Source: Alphaproteobacteria bacterium
GTDB lineage: Bacteria > Pseudomonadota > Alphaproteobacteria > UBA7887
Length of the DNA stretch: 30,449 nt
Reading direction: 5' to 3'
NCBI GenBank assembly: GCA_028289725.1
Contig: JANQOH010000139.1
Span: 1-30,449, forward strand
The notes under the pieces were generated by a model. It did not search any database, had not been told where the DNA came from, and was given only the letters and a program-made list of their open reading frames with translations. Shown here in pieces: positions 7,313-16,394 of this stretch (its first letter is position 1; each line of letters starts with the position of its first letter). A program made the position numbers and the translations under genes.

Positions 7313-9196
7313 ATGAAAGCCATGGCAGTCAGCGTCGACGACGCGCATTCGCTGGAACGAGTGGACCAAGAATCACGCGAGTCGGTGGTCATCCGATTTG
7401 CCGGCGACTCCGGCGACGGCATGCAGCTCACCGGCAGCCAGTTCACCCTGGCAACCGCCATACAAGGCAACGACCTCGCGACCTTCCCGGACTTCCCCGC
7501 GGAAATCCGTGCGCCGGCCGGCACGACTTTTGGCGTCTCGGCGTTTCAGATTAATTTCGCCGCCCACAAGGTACTGACCGCCGGCGACGCGCCGGACGTG
7601 CTAGTGGCGATGAACCCGGCGGCCCTGAAAGTGAACATCGGCGATCTGCCGCCAGGCGGAACCTTGATTGTCGACACCGGTTCCTTCTCCGATCGGAACC
7701 TGAAGAAAGCCGGCTACGACGCGAACCCGCTCGAAGACTCGAGCCTCGAAGGCTATCGATTGGTGGCCGTCGATATGTCGCAGAACACCTTAAATGCGGT
7801 CGCCAAGTTCGGACTTGGCCAAAAAGAGGGTCTGCGATCCAAAAACATGTGGGCCCTGGGCCTCGTCATGTGGTTGTTTGGGCGTGATCGTCAGCCCACC
7901 GTCGATTGGCTGAAAACAAAATTCGAGAAGCGCGAGGATATCGCGAACGCGAATATCGCGGCGCTGAACGCCGGCCACGCCTTTGGCGAAACCGCGGAAT
8001 TGCCGGACGGGCTGTCGCGGCGCGTCATCCCCCATGCCGACATTGAGCCGGGCCTGTATCGAGCCGTGACCGGCAGCGAGGCCATGGCTTGGGGTCTGGC
8101 GATCGGCGCCGATCTTGCCGGACTCAAGCTGATGTTCGGTTCCTATCCGATCACGCCGGCTTCGCCGCTTTTGCACATTTTGTCGGGTCTGAAGAACCAA
8201 GGCGTCATTACTTTCCAAGCGGAAGACGAGATTGCCGCGGTGTGCTCGGCGATTGGCGCGTCTTACGCCGGCGCGATTGGCGCGACATCGAGTTCCGGAC
8301 CGGGCATCGCGCTCAAAGCCGAAGCGATGGGCTTGGCCGTGGTTGCCGAACTGCCGTTGGTGATCGTCAACACCCAGCGCGCGGGCCCCTCCACCGGCAT
8401 GCCGACCAAGACCGAGCAATCGGATCTCATGCAGGCGATGTACGGCCGCAACGGCGACACGCCCATCCCCGTCTTGTCAGCACATTCGCCATCGAGCTGT
8501 TTCGAAGTGGCGATCGAAGCGGTACGGATCGCGACGAAGTACATGACACCGGTGATGGTGCTGGCCGACGGCTACTTGGCGAACGCGTCGGAGCCTTGGC
8601 GCGTCCCGGATGTCGCCACCCTCGAAAAGTTCCCGGTCGATTTTCGGACCGAGACCGAGGGCTTCCAACCTTACCTGCGTGACCCGGACACCTTGTCGCG
8701 GCCATGGGCAATTCCGGGCACGCCGGGCCTCGAACATCGCATTGGCGGTATCGAGAAAGACTATGACAGCGGCAACATCTCCTATGATCCCGCGAACCAC
8801 CAGCGCATGACCGAGGTGCGCGCGGCCAAAGTGGCCGGCATCGCGAACGACATTCCGGAACAAGCCGTCACCTTCGGCGACGCGTCCGGGTCGCTTGTCG
8901 TGGTTGGATGGGGCTCGACCTTTGGCCCGATTGATCAAGCGGTACGCAAGGCCCGCGCCATGGGCCGGGACGTGTCGCACGTCCACGTTACCCACCTCAA
9001 TCCGTTTCCGCGGAACCTCGAGGAGCTCTTGTCCGGCTACGATCGGATCTTGGTGCCGGAGATGAACAGCGGCCAATTGGTGCGCATGCTGCGCGCGGAC
9101 TTCCTGTTGCGGGCCGAAGGCCTCAACAAAGTGAGCGGCCAACCCTTCAAGGTTTCCGAAATTCTGACGGCGATCGACGCCGCGTTGGAGAGCTGA
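7313..9196 (+). CDS. korA: 2-oxoacid:ferredoxin oxidoreductase alpha subunit, gamma-alpha fusion (KorA type)
   Basis: This 627-aa protein fuses the gamma domain (about 25-210, starting IRFAGDSGDGMQLTG) to the alpha POR_N domain (about 245-420) and the following alpha domain II. In POR_N, YPITPASP (278-285), QAEDEIAA (302-309, Glu304 the likely cofactor-activating Glu) and QRAGPSTGMPTKTEQSDL (355-372) are the family signatures. With KorB it performs CoA-dependent oxidative decarboxylation of a 2-oxoacid, typically 2-oxoglutarate to succinyl-CoA, reducing ferredoxin. The gamma-alpha fusion plus small beta subunit is the aerobe-compatible KorAB layout found in actinobacteria and proteobacteria. 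The ATG at 7313 follows CAGGTAAGC; an ATG three codons later is the alternative. korB starts one base after the stop. Substrate assignment is inference. Confidence 0.93.
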   Translation: MKAMAVSVDDAHSLERVDQESRESVVIRFAGDSGDGMQLTGSQFTLATAIQGNDLATFPDFPAEIRAPAGTTFGVSAFQINFAAHKVLTAGDAPDVLVAMNPAALKVNIGDLPPGGTLIVDTGSFSDRNLKKAGYDANPLEDSSLEGYRLVAVDMSQNTLNAVAKFGLGQKEGLRSKNMWALGLVMWLFGRDRQPTVDWLKTKFEKREDIANANIAALNAGHAFGETAELPDGLSRRVIPHADIEPGLYRAVTGSEAMAWGLAIGADLAGLKLMFGSYPITPASPLLHILSGLKNQGVITFQAEDEIAAVCSAIGASYAGAIGATSSSGPGIALKAEAMGLAVVAELPLVIVNTQRAGPSTGMPTKTEQSDLMQAMYGRNGDTPIPVLSAHSPSSCFEVAIEAVRIATKYMTPVMVLADGYLANASEPWRVPDVATLEKFPVDFRTETEGFQPYLRDPDTLSRPWAIPGTPGLEHRIGGIEKDYDSGNISYDPANHQRMTEVRAAKVAGIANDIPEQAVTFGDASGSLVVVGWGSTFGPIDQAVRKARAMGRDVSHVHVTHLNPFPRNLEELLSGYDRILVPEMNSGQLVRMLRADFLLRAEGLNKVSGQPFKVSEILTAIDAALES

Positions 9197-9197
9197 C

Positions 9198-10235
9198 ATG
9201 ACTGTCGACACACCGGTCGCCAAGTTGAAGCCGAACGATTTCGCCTCCGACCAAGAGGTCCGCTGGTGCCCCGGCTGCGGCGACTACGCGATCCTGAAAG
9301 GCGTGCAAAAGACCCTCGCCGACATTGGCGCGCAGCGGGAGAATACGGTTTTCGTGTCGGGGATCGGGTGCTCGTCCCGCCTGCCCTATTACATGTCAAC
9401 CTATGGATTCCACACGATCCACGGTCGCGCCCCCGCTTTCGTGACGGGCGTAAAAATGGCCAACCCGGATCTCGATGTTTGGATGGTCACCGGCGATGGC
9501 GACGGGTTGAGCATTGGCGGCAACCATTTGCTGCATATCCTGCGCCGCAATGTCGATGTTCAAATCTTGCTGTTCAACAACGAGATCTACGGCCTGACCA
9601 AAGGTCAGTTTTCGCCGACATCGCGCGTTGGCACGCGTTCGCCGTCGACGCCGATGGGGTCGATCGATGCCCCGGTCAAGCCCTGCGCCGTCGCGCTTGG
9701 CTGCGGCGCGCGCTTCGTCGCCCGTGCGGTCGATACATCGATCAAGCACTTGACCAGCGTACTTGCCACGGCCCATGCGCATAAGGGCGCGTCCTTCGTC
9801 GAGATCTACCAAAATTGCATCGTCTACAACGATGATGTTTTTGCCGAGTTTACCGATCGCGCTGTCGCCGCCGACCGGCAAATCACCGTGGAACACAGCA
9901 AGCCGCTGATTTTCGGCGCGAACGGCGATAAAGGCCTCCGGTTCCTGCCTGGAACAATGGCTTTGGAAGTCGTGACGATCGGTGAAGACGGCGTGACCGA
10001 AGCCGACATTTTGGTCCATGACCAAACCAATCATTCGCTCGCCATGTTGCTCGCCAACATGACCGGTCCCGATTTTCCGGTTGCGATCGGCGTTCTCTAC
10101 TGCGACCCGCGACCAACCTATGAGCGGGCGGCGCACGGTCAAATCGCGCAAGCCGTGGAGAAAAACACGTCCGATTGGAACGATGTCTTGCGACGCGGAC
10201 ACACCTGGGAGATCGAAGACGCCCCGCTTGACTAA
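9198..10235 (+). CDS. korB: 2-oxoacid:ferredoxin oxidoreductase beta subunit (KorB type)
   Basis: This 345-aa subunit binds thiamine pyrophosphate and one 4Fe-4S cluster. It begins with WCPGCGDYAI (Cys24, Cys27), continues with GIGCSSR (Cys58), and has the diphosphate/Mg motif GDGDGLSIGGNH (99-110) followed by FNNEIYGLTKGQ. Cluster ligands in the family are the CPGC pair, the third Cys of GIGCSSR and a later Cys; QNC near 208 is a candidate for the fourth. It lacks the ferredoxin domain of large pyruvate:ferredoxin oxidoreductases, so an external ferredoxin is needed. The ATG overlaps the ribosome region GGAGAGCTGAC formed by the korA end, so the two are translationally coupled. Its TAA shares bases with the stop of the convergent minus-strand gene. 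Confidence 0.94.
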   Translation: MTVDTPVAKLKPNDFASDQEVRWCPGCGDYAILKGVQKTLADIGAQRENTVFVSGIGCSSRLPYYMSTYGFHTIHGRAPAFVTGVKMANPDLDVWMVTGDGDGLSIGGNHLLHILRRNVDVQILLFNNEIYGLTKGQFSPTSRVGTRSPSTPMGSIDAPVKPCAVALGCGARFVARAVDTSIKHLTSVLATAHAHKGASFVEIYQNCIVYNDDVFAEFTDRAVAADRQITVEHSKPLIFGANGDKGLRFLPGTMALEVVTIGEDGVTEADILVHDQTNHSLAMLLANMTGPDFPVAIGVLYCDPRPTYERAAHGQIAQAVEKNTSDWNDVLRRGHTWEIEDAPLD

Positions 10236-10843
10236 GGCGCCGGGTCAATTCCGCCCCAGACGAGGAACGCGAATATCAGGACGATGGCGATGAGTGGACC
10301 AAAAATCCACACATACGGCGCCGTCTGTTTCGACTTGGGCTTGCGCCCGCCGCGGTCCTCACCGGTCCCGAATTTGAGCCAAGCGGCGGCGACTTCGTCG
10401 CGCTCACGCCGCTCCGAAAACTCCTGCTCGCGATGAACACGAACGGCCGGGTCTTCATGGAGCCCAAAACCCGGATACGTACCGCCGGCACGCCGAGGCG
10501 ATTTCCCCTTCAGTAACTCGGGGATTGGATTGAAGCGATTGTAGTCCGGGCTGAACAGCGCACTGCAGCCCACGATTGCGGCAAACACCGCCGCCCCGCC
10601 CCAAATCGCCATCACCGGCCAATAGGGCGCGCCGAAAATCAGATAGCAACCGGCCACAACCAATACTTCCGCGATCAAAATGATCGCGGCCAAGCGCTTC
10701 AGAAATGACTTGTCAGCCGGTGATCGAAACATTGCGCGATACGACAGACCTTTCGGCGCCAATCCGAGCCCGCTTGGGCGGGCCACAGTCCGACCATGAT
10801 AATCGAAAATCGTTCGTCCGCCCGAATCCGAGGTCTTTGCCAC
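10232..10843 (-). CDS. Hypothetical membrane protein with three predicted helices
   Basis: This 203-aa protein matches no family I recognise. It has a polar N-terminus (1-45), two close hydrophobic helices (about 50-67 and 72-93), a charged middle region (about 95-175, rich in Arg, Glu and Lys, with SERRERDEVAAAWLKFG) and a C-terminal helix (about 178-198). This predicts an inner-membrane protein with a long loop. The start is uncertain. GTG at 10843 keeps a protein-like N-terminus but has a weak ribosome site; ATG at 10732 would remove 37 residues. Its stop TAG (10234-10232) overlaps the korB stop, so the genes are tail-to-tail with no room for a separate terminator. No functional link to KorAB is shown. 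Confidence 0.75.
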   Translation of the reverse strand: MAKTSDSGGRTIFDYHGRTVARPSGLGLAPKGLSYRAMFRSPADKSFLKRLAAIILIAEVLVVAGCYLIFGAPYWPVMAIWGGAAVFAAIVGCSALFSPDYNRFNPIPELLKGKSPRRAGGTYPGFGLHEDPAVRVHREQEFSERRERDEVAAAWLKFGTGEDRGGRKPKSKQTAPYVWIFGPLIAIVLIFAFLVWGGIDPAP

Positions 10844-10942
10844 ACACGCCGATCTCGGTGGGGGCGGACGCCGAATGCCGGGCGCCCAATCCTAGCCCCG
10901 AGATTGGATCGATATACATTCAATTAGGATTTCTGTGGGACG

Positions 10943-10971
10943 TTTTAGGGACGACCCTAGCCAATTATACA
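10943..10971 (+). promoter_or_regulatory. Possible promoter and small dyad before the DUF2927 gene
   Basis: TATACA (10966-10971) resembles a -10 box, with a poor -35 match TTTTAG (10943-10948) 17 bases upstream. Between them, TAGGG and CCCTA (10946-10959) form a 5-bp inverted repeat around ACGA, a possible operator. The element lies 23 bases before the ATG at 10994. Confidence 0.25.
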
Positions 10972-10993
10972 TCGCAAGTCGGGGAGCAATATT

Positions 10994-11707
10994 ATGCTCG
11001 GACGCAGAGACGTTCTGCTAGGCACAGCAAGCTTGGCGGCCACCTCGATCGTTGGTGGAATTCCCCTGGTAAGGGCGGCCGGGATTAACGATCAAGATCT
11101 ACTGAAGTTCTTCGATACCCTAGCGCTGATGCGGACGACACAATCCGATCCGGGCCCGCGCCCGGGCAAAGTGCGGAAATGGACGAAACCCGTGATCGTA
11201 CGATCGCGGGGCGCCGACGCGGCGGCTTATCGCGACACCATGAAAGACCTGGTTGAAGAAACGTCCGACTTGACCGGACTGCACTTCAAATACGCTTCAG
11301 GTAAGCGAACATCGGACAACGTCATCACCGTCTATTTCGTTTCTGAAGCGGAAATGAAACAGATCTACGGTCCGGAATCCCGCAGTGTTTGCTTCACGCA
11401 TACGCGGGGCCGCGCCGGCGAGCTGAGGCATGGCCGGATCCGCCTTCGCAAAGGCTTCGAGGATTGCCTGCATCACGAATTCATGCACGCATTAGGCTTC
11501 GACAATCATTGGCCTGGTCCGAAAAGCGGCGTCAACGCTTCTTCTTCGCTTGCGCATCGTCACTCGGCGGAGCGCACGCAGGGCTATTCAGAGTGGGACA
11601 AGCTGGCGATCCGTATGCTCTATCACCCGCGTTTGCAGCCGGGTTCCCCTCGGAGCCGGGCTTTGTCGGATGCGGCGGAGATCGTTTCAGAGATCGCCTA
11701 CGCATAA
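10994..11707 (+). CDS. Exported DUF2927-family putative zinc metalloprotease
   Basis: This 237-aa protein has a signal sequence at 1-29 (MLGRRDVLLGTASLAAT... ending VRAAG). Its paired Arg and RRDVLLG pattern suggests Tat export. The body resembles DUF2927: an early PVIVRSRG segment, a central Cys-containing segment, then the putative active site followed by YSEWDKLAIRMLYHPRLQPG, which is very like the family's usual end. Residues 161-172 read HEFMHALGFDNH, a complete HExxH zinc-protease motif with a further His seven residues on. From memory, many DUF2927 proteins have only part of this motif. ATG with GGGGAG upstream. pepN follows after 60 bases on the same strand, so both may be transcribed together. 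Periplasmic peptidase function is inferred, not shown. Confidence 0.8.
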   Translation: MLGRRDVLLGTASLAATSIVGGIPLVRAAGINDQDLLKFFDTLALMRTTQSDPGPRPGKVRKWTKPVIVRSRGADAAAYRDTMKDLVEETSDLTGLHFKYASGKRTSDNVITVYFVSEAEMKQIYGPESRSVCFTHTRGRAGELRHGRIRLRKGFEDCLHHEFMHALGFDNHWPGPKSGVNASSSLAHRHSAERTQGYSEWDKLAIRMLYHPRLQPGSPRSRALSDAAEIVSEIAYA

Positions 11708-11767
11708 AATCGCGGTTCTGCGCGCAAACAAGCTTGCGTCATCGGGTGGCTGCGCTATGGATGGACC

Positions 11768-14407
11768 ATGGACGCAGCGCACCCGGAACCGATCTATCTC
11801 AAAGACTACAAACCGCCCGTATATGACGTCGAGGCGGTCTCGCTAGAGTTCGACCTCGGACAAACCGAAACCCGTGTTCGTGCGCGTCTTTCGGTCGTCC
11901 GACGAGGCGACAGCGCGGCACCCCTCGTGCTCGATGGCGAAGATCTTACATTGGTATCGATATCCGTCGACGGGCAACCGGTGTCGCCCGACGGCTACGC
12001 GGTTGACGAATCCAGCTTGACGATAAATGAGGTCGGCGCACGCGCCACCGTGGAGATCGAGACACTCTGTCGGCCAGCCGAAAACACGCGGTTGGAAGGC
12101 CTCTATGTTTCCAACGACATATTCTGCACGCAATGCGAAGCAGAAGGCTTTCGCCGGATAACCTACTTTCCCGACCGGCCCGACGTGATGGCGGTTTATA
12201 CCGTGACCATTCGGGCCGACCGGAAGGCGGCGCCCGTCTTGCTTTCAAACGGCAACTTGACCGAATCCGGCATGTTGGATGACGGCCGGCATTTTGCCAC
12301 GTGGCACGACCCCTTCCCGAAGCCCAGTTATTTGTTCGCCCTCGTCGCCGGCGACTTGGCGATGGTCGAGGAGACGTTTCGTACGGCGTCAAACCGCGAC
12401 GTCGCGCTGCGTATCTTTGTTGAGCATGGCAACGAAGATCGTTGCGGCTATGCGTTAGACTCGCTCAAACGCGCAATGCGCTGGGATGAAGAGGTTTTCG
12501 GTCTCGAATATGATTTGGATCTGTTCAATATCGTTGCGGTCAGTGATTTCAATATGGGCGCAATGGAGAACAAGAGCCTCAACTTGTTCAACGCCAAATA
12601 TGTCCTCGCGAACCCGCAAACCGCGACGGATACGGACTACGAACTGATCGAGTCGATCGTCGCTCACGAGTATTTTCATAACTGGACCGGAAACCGCGTG
12701 ACCTGCCGCGATTGGTTCCAACTCAGTTTGAAAGAAGGATTGACGGTCTTTCGCGACCAACAGTTCTCGGCCGACATGCGGTCAGCGCCGGTGAAACGAA
12801 TCTCAGATGTCCGGTTGCTCCGCGCGCGTCAGTTTCAAGAGGACGCGGGTCCCCTCGCCCATCCCGTGCGCCCGGCGTCGTACATCGAGATCAATAATTT
12901 CTACACGGCGACCGTTTACGAGAAGGGTGCCGAAGTCATCCGCATGATGCACACTTTGCTCGGCGATCAAGGCTTCCGCAAAGGCATCGATCTGTACTTC
13001 GAGCGCCATGACGGCCAAGCCGTGACATGCGATGACTTCGTCGCGGCCATGGCGGATGCCAACGACGCTGACCTGGCGCAGTTCAAACGTTGGTACCACC
13101 AGGCGGGGACGCCGGAACTCACCATTTCCGACACTTATGATCCCCAAGCAAAGACTTACGAAATACATATCGAGCAGACGGTACCGCCGACGCCCGGGCA
13201 GCCGGACAAGCAGCCGATGCAGATTCCGTTGTCCCTTGCGTTGCTCGACCGCGCCGGCAACGACGTGCTGTTGCGCTCGGACGAAGATCCGTCGGGCGAC
13301 CATCCGACGTCACGGGTGCTTTCTATTTCACGTCCGCAGCAAACGCTCCGCTTTCGAGATGTACAAAGCCCGCCCGTACCTTCCCTGAATCGCGGGTTCT
13401 CTGCGCCGATTAGGCTCACGTTCGATCGCGCGCCCGAGGATCTTGGCTTTCTGATGGCGCACGACACGGACCCCTTCAATCGCTGGGAGGCCGGTCAGCA
13501 ATTCGCGACACGCGTCTTGCTCGAAATGATCTCTGCCGCGCGGGACGGCGCGATATCCGAACCCCATCCGGTATTTATGGATGGCATCGCCAAATTGCTG
13601 AACGATGCGTCATTGGACAAGGCGATGCGTGCCGAAGCACTTACGTTACCAAGCGAAGACTATCTGGCGGATCAAATGAGTGTCGTGGATGTCGATGCGG
13701 TTCATACGGCCCGGGAAGCACTCCGCCAAACCTTAGCAAGCCAATTGACGGATCAGTTTTCAGCCGTCTATCGGGAAAATCAAACCAACGAAACTTATCG
13801 CCCCGATGCGCCGGATGCCGCGCGACGCGCGCTCAAGAATCGCGCGCTCGCATTCCTCGACTTGGCACAAGAGTCACCCTTAAGGGCACTGGTCGAAGAA
13901 CAATATTACGAAGCGGACAATATGACGGACCGCATGGCGGCCTTAGCACTCTTGGGCGATCGTGACGGGCCCGAACGCGAGAATGCCTTGAACGACTTTT
14001 ATGGCCGCTACGAAAACGACCCCCTGGTGATCGACAAGTGGTTCGCTTTGCAAGCAAGATCAACGCACCCCGATACGCTTGAAACGGTTAAATCACTCCT
14101 CGAGCATCCAAAATTCACTCGATCGAACCCGAACAAGGTCCGTGCCTTGATCGGCGTCTTCGCCAACGGCAATCCCGTACGATTTCATGCGGCGGACGGA
14201 AGCGGCTATCGCTTTCTCGCCGACCAGGTTCTGGCGTTGAACGGCACAAATCCGCAGGTCGCGGCCCGCTTGTTGCCGCCGCTCGGCCGCTGGCGGCGGT
14301 TCGATACCGATCGGCAGGCGCTCATGCGCGGTCAGCTGGAACGGATTTTGGCCGCGGAATCGCTGTCGAAAGACGTTTTCGAGATTGCCAGTAAATCGGT
14401 CGCCTAA
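11768..14407 (+). CDS. pepN: Aminopeptidase N (M1 family)
   Basis: This 879-aa zinc aminopeptidase has the usual proteobacterial PepN length. The exopeptidase motif GAMEN is at 264-268. The zinc site is HEYFH (300-304) with the third ligand Glu323 in LKEGLTVF, the HExxH-x18-E spacing of the family. The C-terminal half carries the DUF3458 Ig-like domain and the helical repeat domain (ARSTHPDTLETV...KVRALIGVFA). There is no signal peptide, so it is cytosolic, removing N-terminal residues from peptides. The ATG at 11768 is the only in-frame candidate near the conserved N-terminus; two other ATGs just upstream are out of frame, and the ribosome site is weak. The cation-efflux gene starts 80 bases downstream. 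Confidence 0.97.
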   Translation: MDAAHPEPIYLKDYKPPVYDVEAVSLEFDLGQTETRVRARLSVVRRGDSAAPLVLDGEDLTLVSISVDGQPVSPDGYAVDESSLTINEVGARATVEIETLCRPAENTRLEGLYVSNDIFCTQCEAEGFRRITYFPDRPDVMAVYTVTIRADRKAAPVLLSNGNLTESGMLDDGRHFATWHDPFPKPSYLFALVAGDLAMVEETFRTASNRDVALRIFVEHGNEDRCGYALDSLKRAMRWDEEVFGLEYDLDLFNIVAVSDFNMGAMENKSLNLFNAKYVLANPQTATDTDYELIESIVAHEYFHNWTGNRVTCRDWFQLSLKEGLTVFRDQQFSADMRSAPVKRISDVRLLRARQFQEDAGPLAHPVRPASYIEINNFYTATVYEKGAEVIRMMHTLLGDQGFRKGIDLYFERHDGQAVTCDDFVAAMADANDADLAQFKRWYHQAGTPELTISDTYDPQAKTYEIHIEQTVPPTPGQPDKQPMQIPLSLALLDRAGNDVLLRSDEDPSGDHPTSRVLSISRPQQTLRFRDVQSPPVPSLNRGFSAPIRLTFDRAPEDLGFLMAHDTDPFNRWEAGQQFATRVLLEMISAARDGAISEPHPVFMDGIAKLLNDASLDKAMRAEALTLPSEDYLADQMSVVDVDAVHTAREALRQTLASQLTDQFSAVYRENQTNETYRPDAPDAARRALKNRALAFLDLAQESPLRALVEEQYYEADNMTDRMAALALLGDRDGPERENALNDFYGRYENDPLVIDKWFALQARSTHPDTLETVKSLLEHPKFTRSNPNKVRALIGVFANGNPVRFHAADGSGYRFLADQVLALNGTNPQVAARLLPPLGRWRRFDTDRQALMRGQLERILAAESLSKDVFEIASKSVA

Positions 14408-14487
14408 CGCGTCGACGGGCTTAAAACACTCTTTAGATTCTACACATAGACTTTGACTGGCCGCGTACTTTTTGGGGGAAGAACGTT

Positions 14488-15417
14488 ATGGCTGGTCACG
14501 GCTCGAAAAAGGTTATCCTGGCCGCGCTCGCTGGGAACGGCCTGATCGCCGTGACAAAATTCGGCGCCGCGACCTATACCGGTTCGTCGGCCATGCTTAG
14601 CGAAGCAATCCATTCCTTGGTCGATACCGGCAATCAGGTGCTGTTGCTCTATGGCCTAAAACGTGCGGACCGGCCGGCGGACGAGAAGCATCCGTTCGGC
14701 TACGGGATGGAGATCTACTTTTACAGTTTCGTTGTGGCCATTTTGATTTTCGGACTGGGCGCGGGCATATCGCTGTATGAGGGCATCCAGAAGGTGCAAG
14801 ACCCCCACGAAATTACCAGCGTCCATATCAATTATATCGTCCTCGGCCTCGCGATTGTTTTCGAAAGTGTCGCCTGGACCATCGCGTTTCTCGAGTTCAA
14901 AAAGAGCAAAGGCGACCTTGGCTATTTTGAAGCGGTCCGGCAGAGCAAGAATCCGGCTTTGTTTACCGTGCTGTTTGAAGACACCGCCGCAATGCTCGGA
15001 TTGCTGATCGCGTTGATCGGCATTTGGCTCAGCCAGACACTAGACATGCCGGTTCTTGATGGTGTCGCATCGATTTTGATCGGCTTGGTCTTGGCCGCAA
15101 CCGCGGCGATGCTCGCGTATGAATGCAAAGGGCTCCTGACCGGTGAAAGCGCCTTGCCGCATGTCAATGACGGCATACGGAGGCTCGCCCTAAAGGAGCG
15201 ACACATTGCGGCGGTCAACGAGCTCCGGACGCTCCACCTTGGCCCACAGCATATCCTTCTGACAATGAGTGTTGATTTCGCGGACACCATTTCGGCCGGC
15301 GATGTGGAAACGACGATCACGATTCTAGAGCGCCAAATCAAGACACGCTATTCGGACATCACGCGCGTCTTCATTGAAGTGCAGGGCGCGGTCCCGGGCG
15401 CATCGAGGGCAAATTGA
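14488..15417 (+). CDS. Cation diffusion facilitator (CDF) metal efflux protein
   Basis: This 309-aa CDF protein has about six membrane helices and a short cytoplasmic C-terminal domain (about 210-300). Helix 2 has SEAIHSLVDTGNQ with His42 and Asp46 in the HxxxD zinc-site position. The HPFGYG motif (68-73) follows. In helix 5 the segment is VLFEDTAAMLG (161-171), with Glu-Asp where FieF and ZitB have HxxxD. This resembles an SLC30A9-like subgroup, so metal and transport mode may differ from FieF. The protein would export Zn, Mn or another divalent ion in exchange for protons. ATG with GGGGGAAGAACGTT upstream. zntB begins two bases after the stop, so the two are probably one operon. Confidence 0.93.
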   Translation: MAGHGSKKVILAALAGNGLIAVTKFGAATYTGSSAMLSEAIHSLVDTGNQVLLLYGLKRADRPADEKHPFGYGMEIYFYSFVVAILIFGLGAGISLYEGIQKVQDPHEITSVHINYIVLGLAIVFESVAWTIAFLEFKKSKGDLGYFEAVRQSKNPALFTVLFEDTAAMLGLLIALIGIWLSQTLDMPVLDGVASILIGLVLAATAAMLAYECKGLLTGESALPHVNDGIRRLALKERHIAAVNELRTLHLGPQHILLTMSVDFADTISAGDVETTITILERQIKTRYSDITRVFIEVQGAVPGASRAN

Positions 15418-15419
15418 CC

Positions 15420-16394
15420 ATGCAGACAAACGGCGGCTTGGTCTGCGCCTATCGACTTGATGGCCAAGGAGGCGGCCACACCCTCGATTGGGATGGCGTG
15501 CGCGCTTGGTCTGCTGACCAAGGGCTATTGTGGGTACACCTGGACTATGCGGGCGCCGATGCCATTCACTGGCTGCGACATGAAAGCGGCTTGGATGCAT
15601 TAACCGCGGAGATTCTTTTGACGCGCGAAGTTCGTCCGCGGCTTCTCCGGCTCGGTGATGCATTGTTGGTTTTGTTGCGCGGCGTCAACACGAACCCGGG
15701 TGCCGATCCGGAAGACATGGTTGCGATCCGTCTCTGGGTCGAGCCAGGACGGATCATCTCGCTGCGCCACCGCAATGTTTCCGCCGTGTCGGATATTCGC
15801 GCCGCGATAGACGATGGACGCGGCGCGGACAGCCCTGGCGCATTTTTGGCCATGATCTCGGACCGCCTGATCGACCGTATGGGCCCAGTGTTGAACGAGC
15901 TCGAAGATGAAATCGATGGGCTTGAGGAAATCGTCCTCACCGCCGAGGACCGCGCGGCGCGGACCGAGCTCCGCCATTTTCGGCGCACCGCGATCGGGCT
16001 TCGCCGCTATCTCGCGCCGCAACGCGACGTGATGGCGCGCTTGCCGCACGAATCCGTGCCGTGGATGGACGAGATATCGAGCGCGCGGTTGCGTGAAGTT
16101 GCGGACCGAATCACCCGGTACATCGAGGACCTGGATGAGGCGCGCGAACGCGCGGCCGTCATTCAAGACGAACTCGCCAACCGCATCGGTGATCAGCTTA
16201 ATCGCAACACTTATGTGCTGACCGTAATTGCCGCCATATTTTTGCCACCAAGTTTGCTTACCGGTCTCCTTGGCGTAAACGTAGGCGGCATGCCCGGCCT
16301 CCAAAACCCATGGGGATTCGCGATCACCGTCGGCGCAATCCTAGCCATGGGTGCGGCGGAAATCTGGGCGATGAAAAAGCTCAAATGGATTTAA
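15420..16394 (+). CDS. zntB: ZntB-like zinc transporter (CorA superfamily)
   Basis: This 324-aa protein has the CorA/ZntB layout: a long cytoplasmic funnel domain (1-255), a coiled-coil-rich stretch (about 145-245, rich in Glu, Asp and Arg), then two membrane helices. The pore-end signature is GVN (285-287) in LLGVNVGGMPG. This is the ZntB-type replacement of the GMN of Mg channels, and GGMPG after it is also ZntB-like. ZntB moves zinc across the inner membrane; direction has been debated. I chose the ATG at 15420, preceded by GAGGG, rather than a TTG at 15414 overlapping the previous stop. The end overlaps the next gene by 10 bases. The pairing with a CDF efflux gene suggests a metal-homeostasis operon. 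Confidence 0.93.
   Translation: MQTNGGLVCAYRLDGQGGGHTLDWDGVRAWSADQGLLWVHLDYAGADAIHWLRHESGLDALTAEILLTREVRPRLLRLGDALLVLLRGVNTNPGADPEDMVAIRLWVEPGRIISLRHRNVSAVSDIRAAIDDGRGADSPGAFLAMISDRLIDRMGPVLNELEDEIDGLEEIVLTAEDRAARTELRHFRRTAIGLRRYLAPQRDVMARLPHESVPWMDEISSARLREVADRITRYIEDLDEARERAAVIQDELANRIGDQLNRNTYVLTVIAAIFLPPSLLTGLLGVNVGGMPGLQNPWGFAITVGAILAMGAAEIWAMKKLKWI

Noticed and set aside
9396..10202. 268-aa minus-strand frame opposite korB
   Set aside because: Shadow frame; korB motifs on the plus strand are clear.
16310..16384. Upstream start for the LpxR-family gene
   Set aside because: The extra 25 residues are Arg-rich, lie inside zntB, and would precede and spoil the signal peptide.
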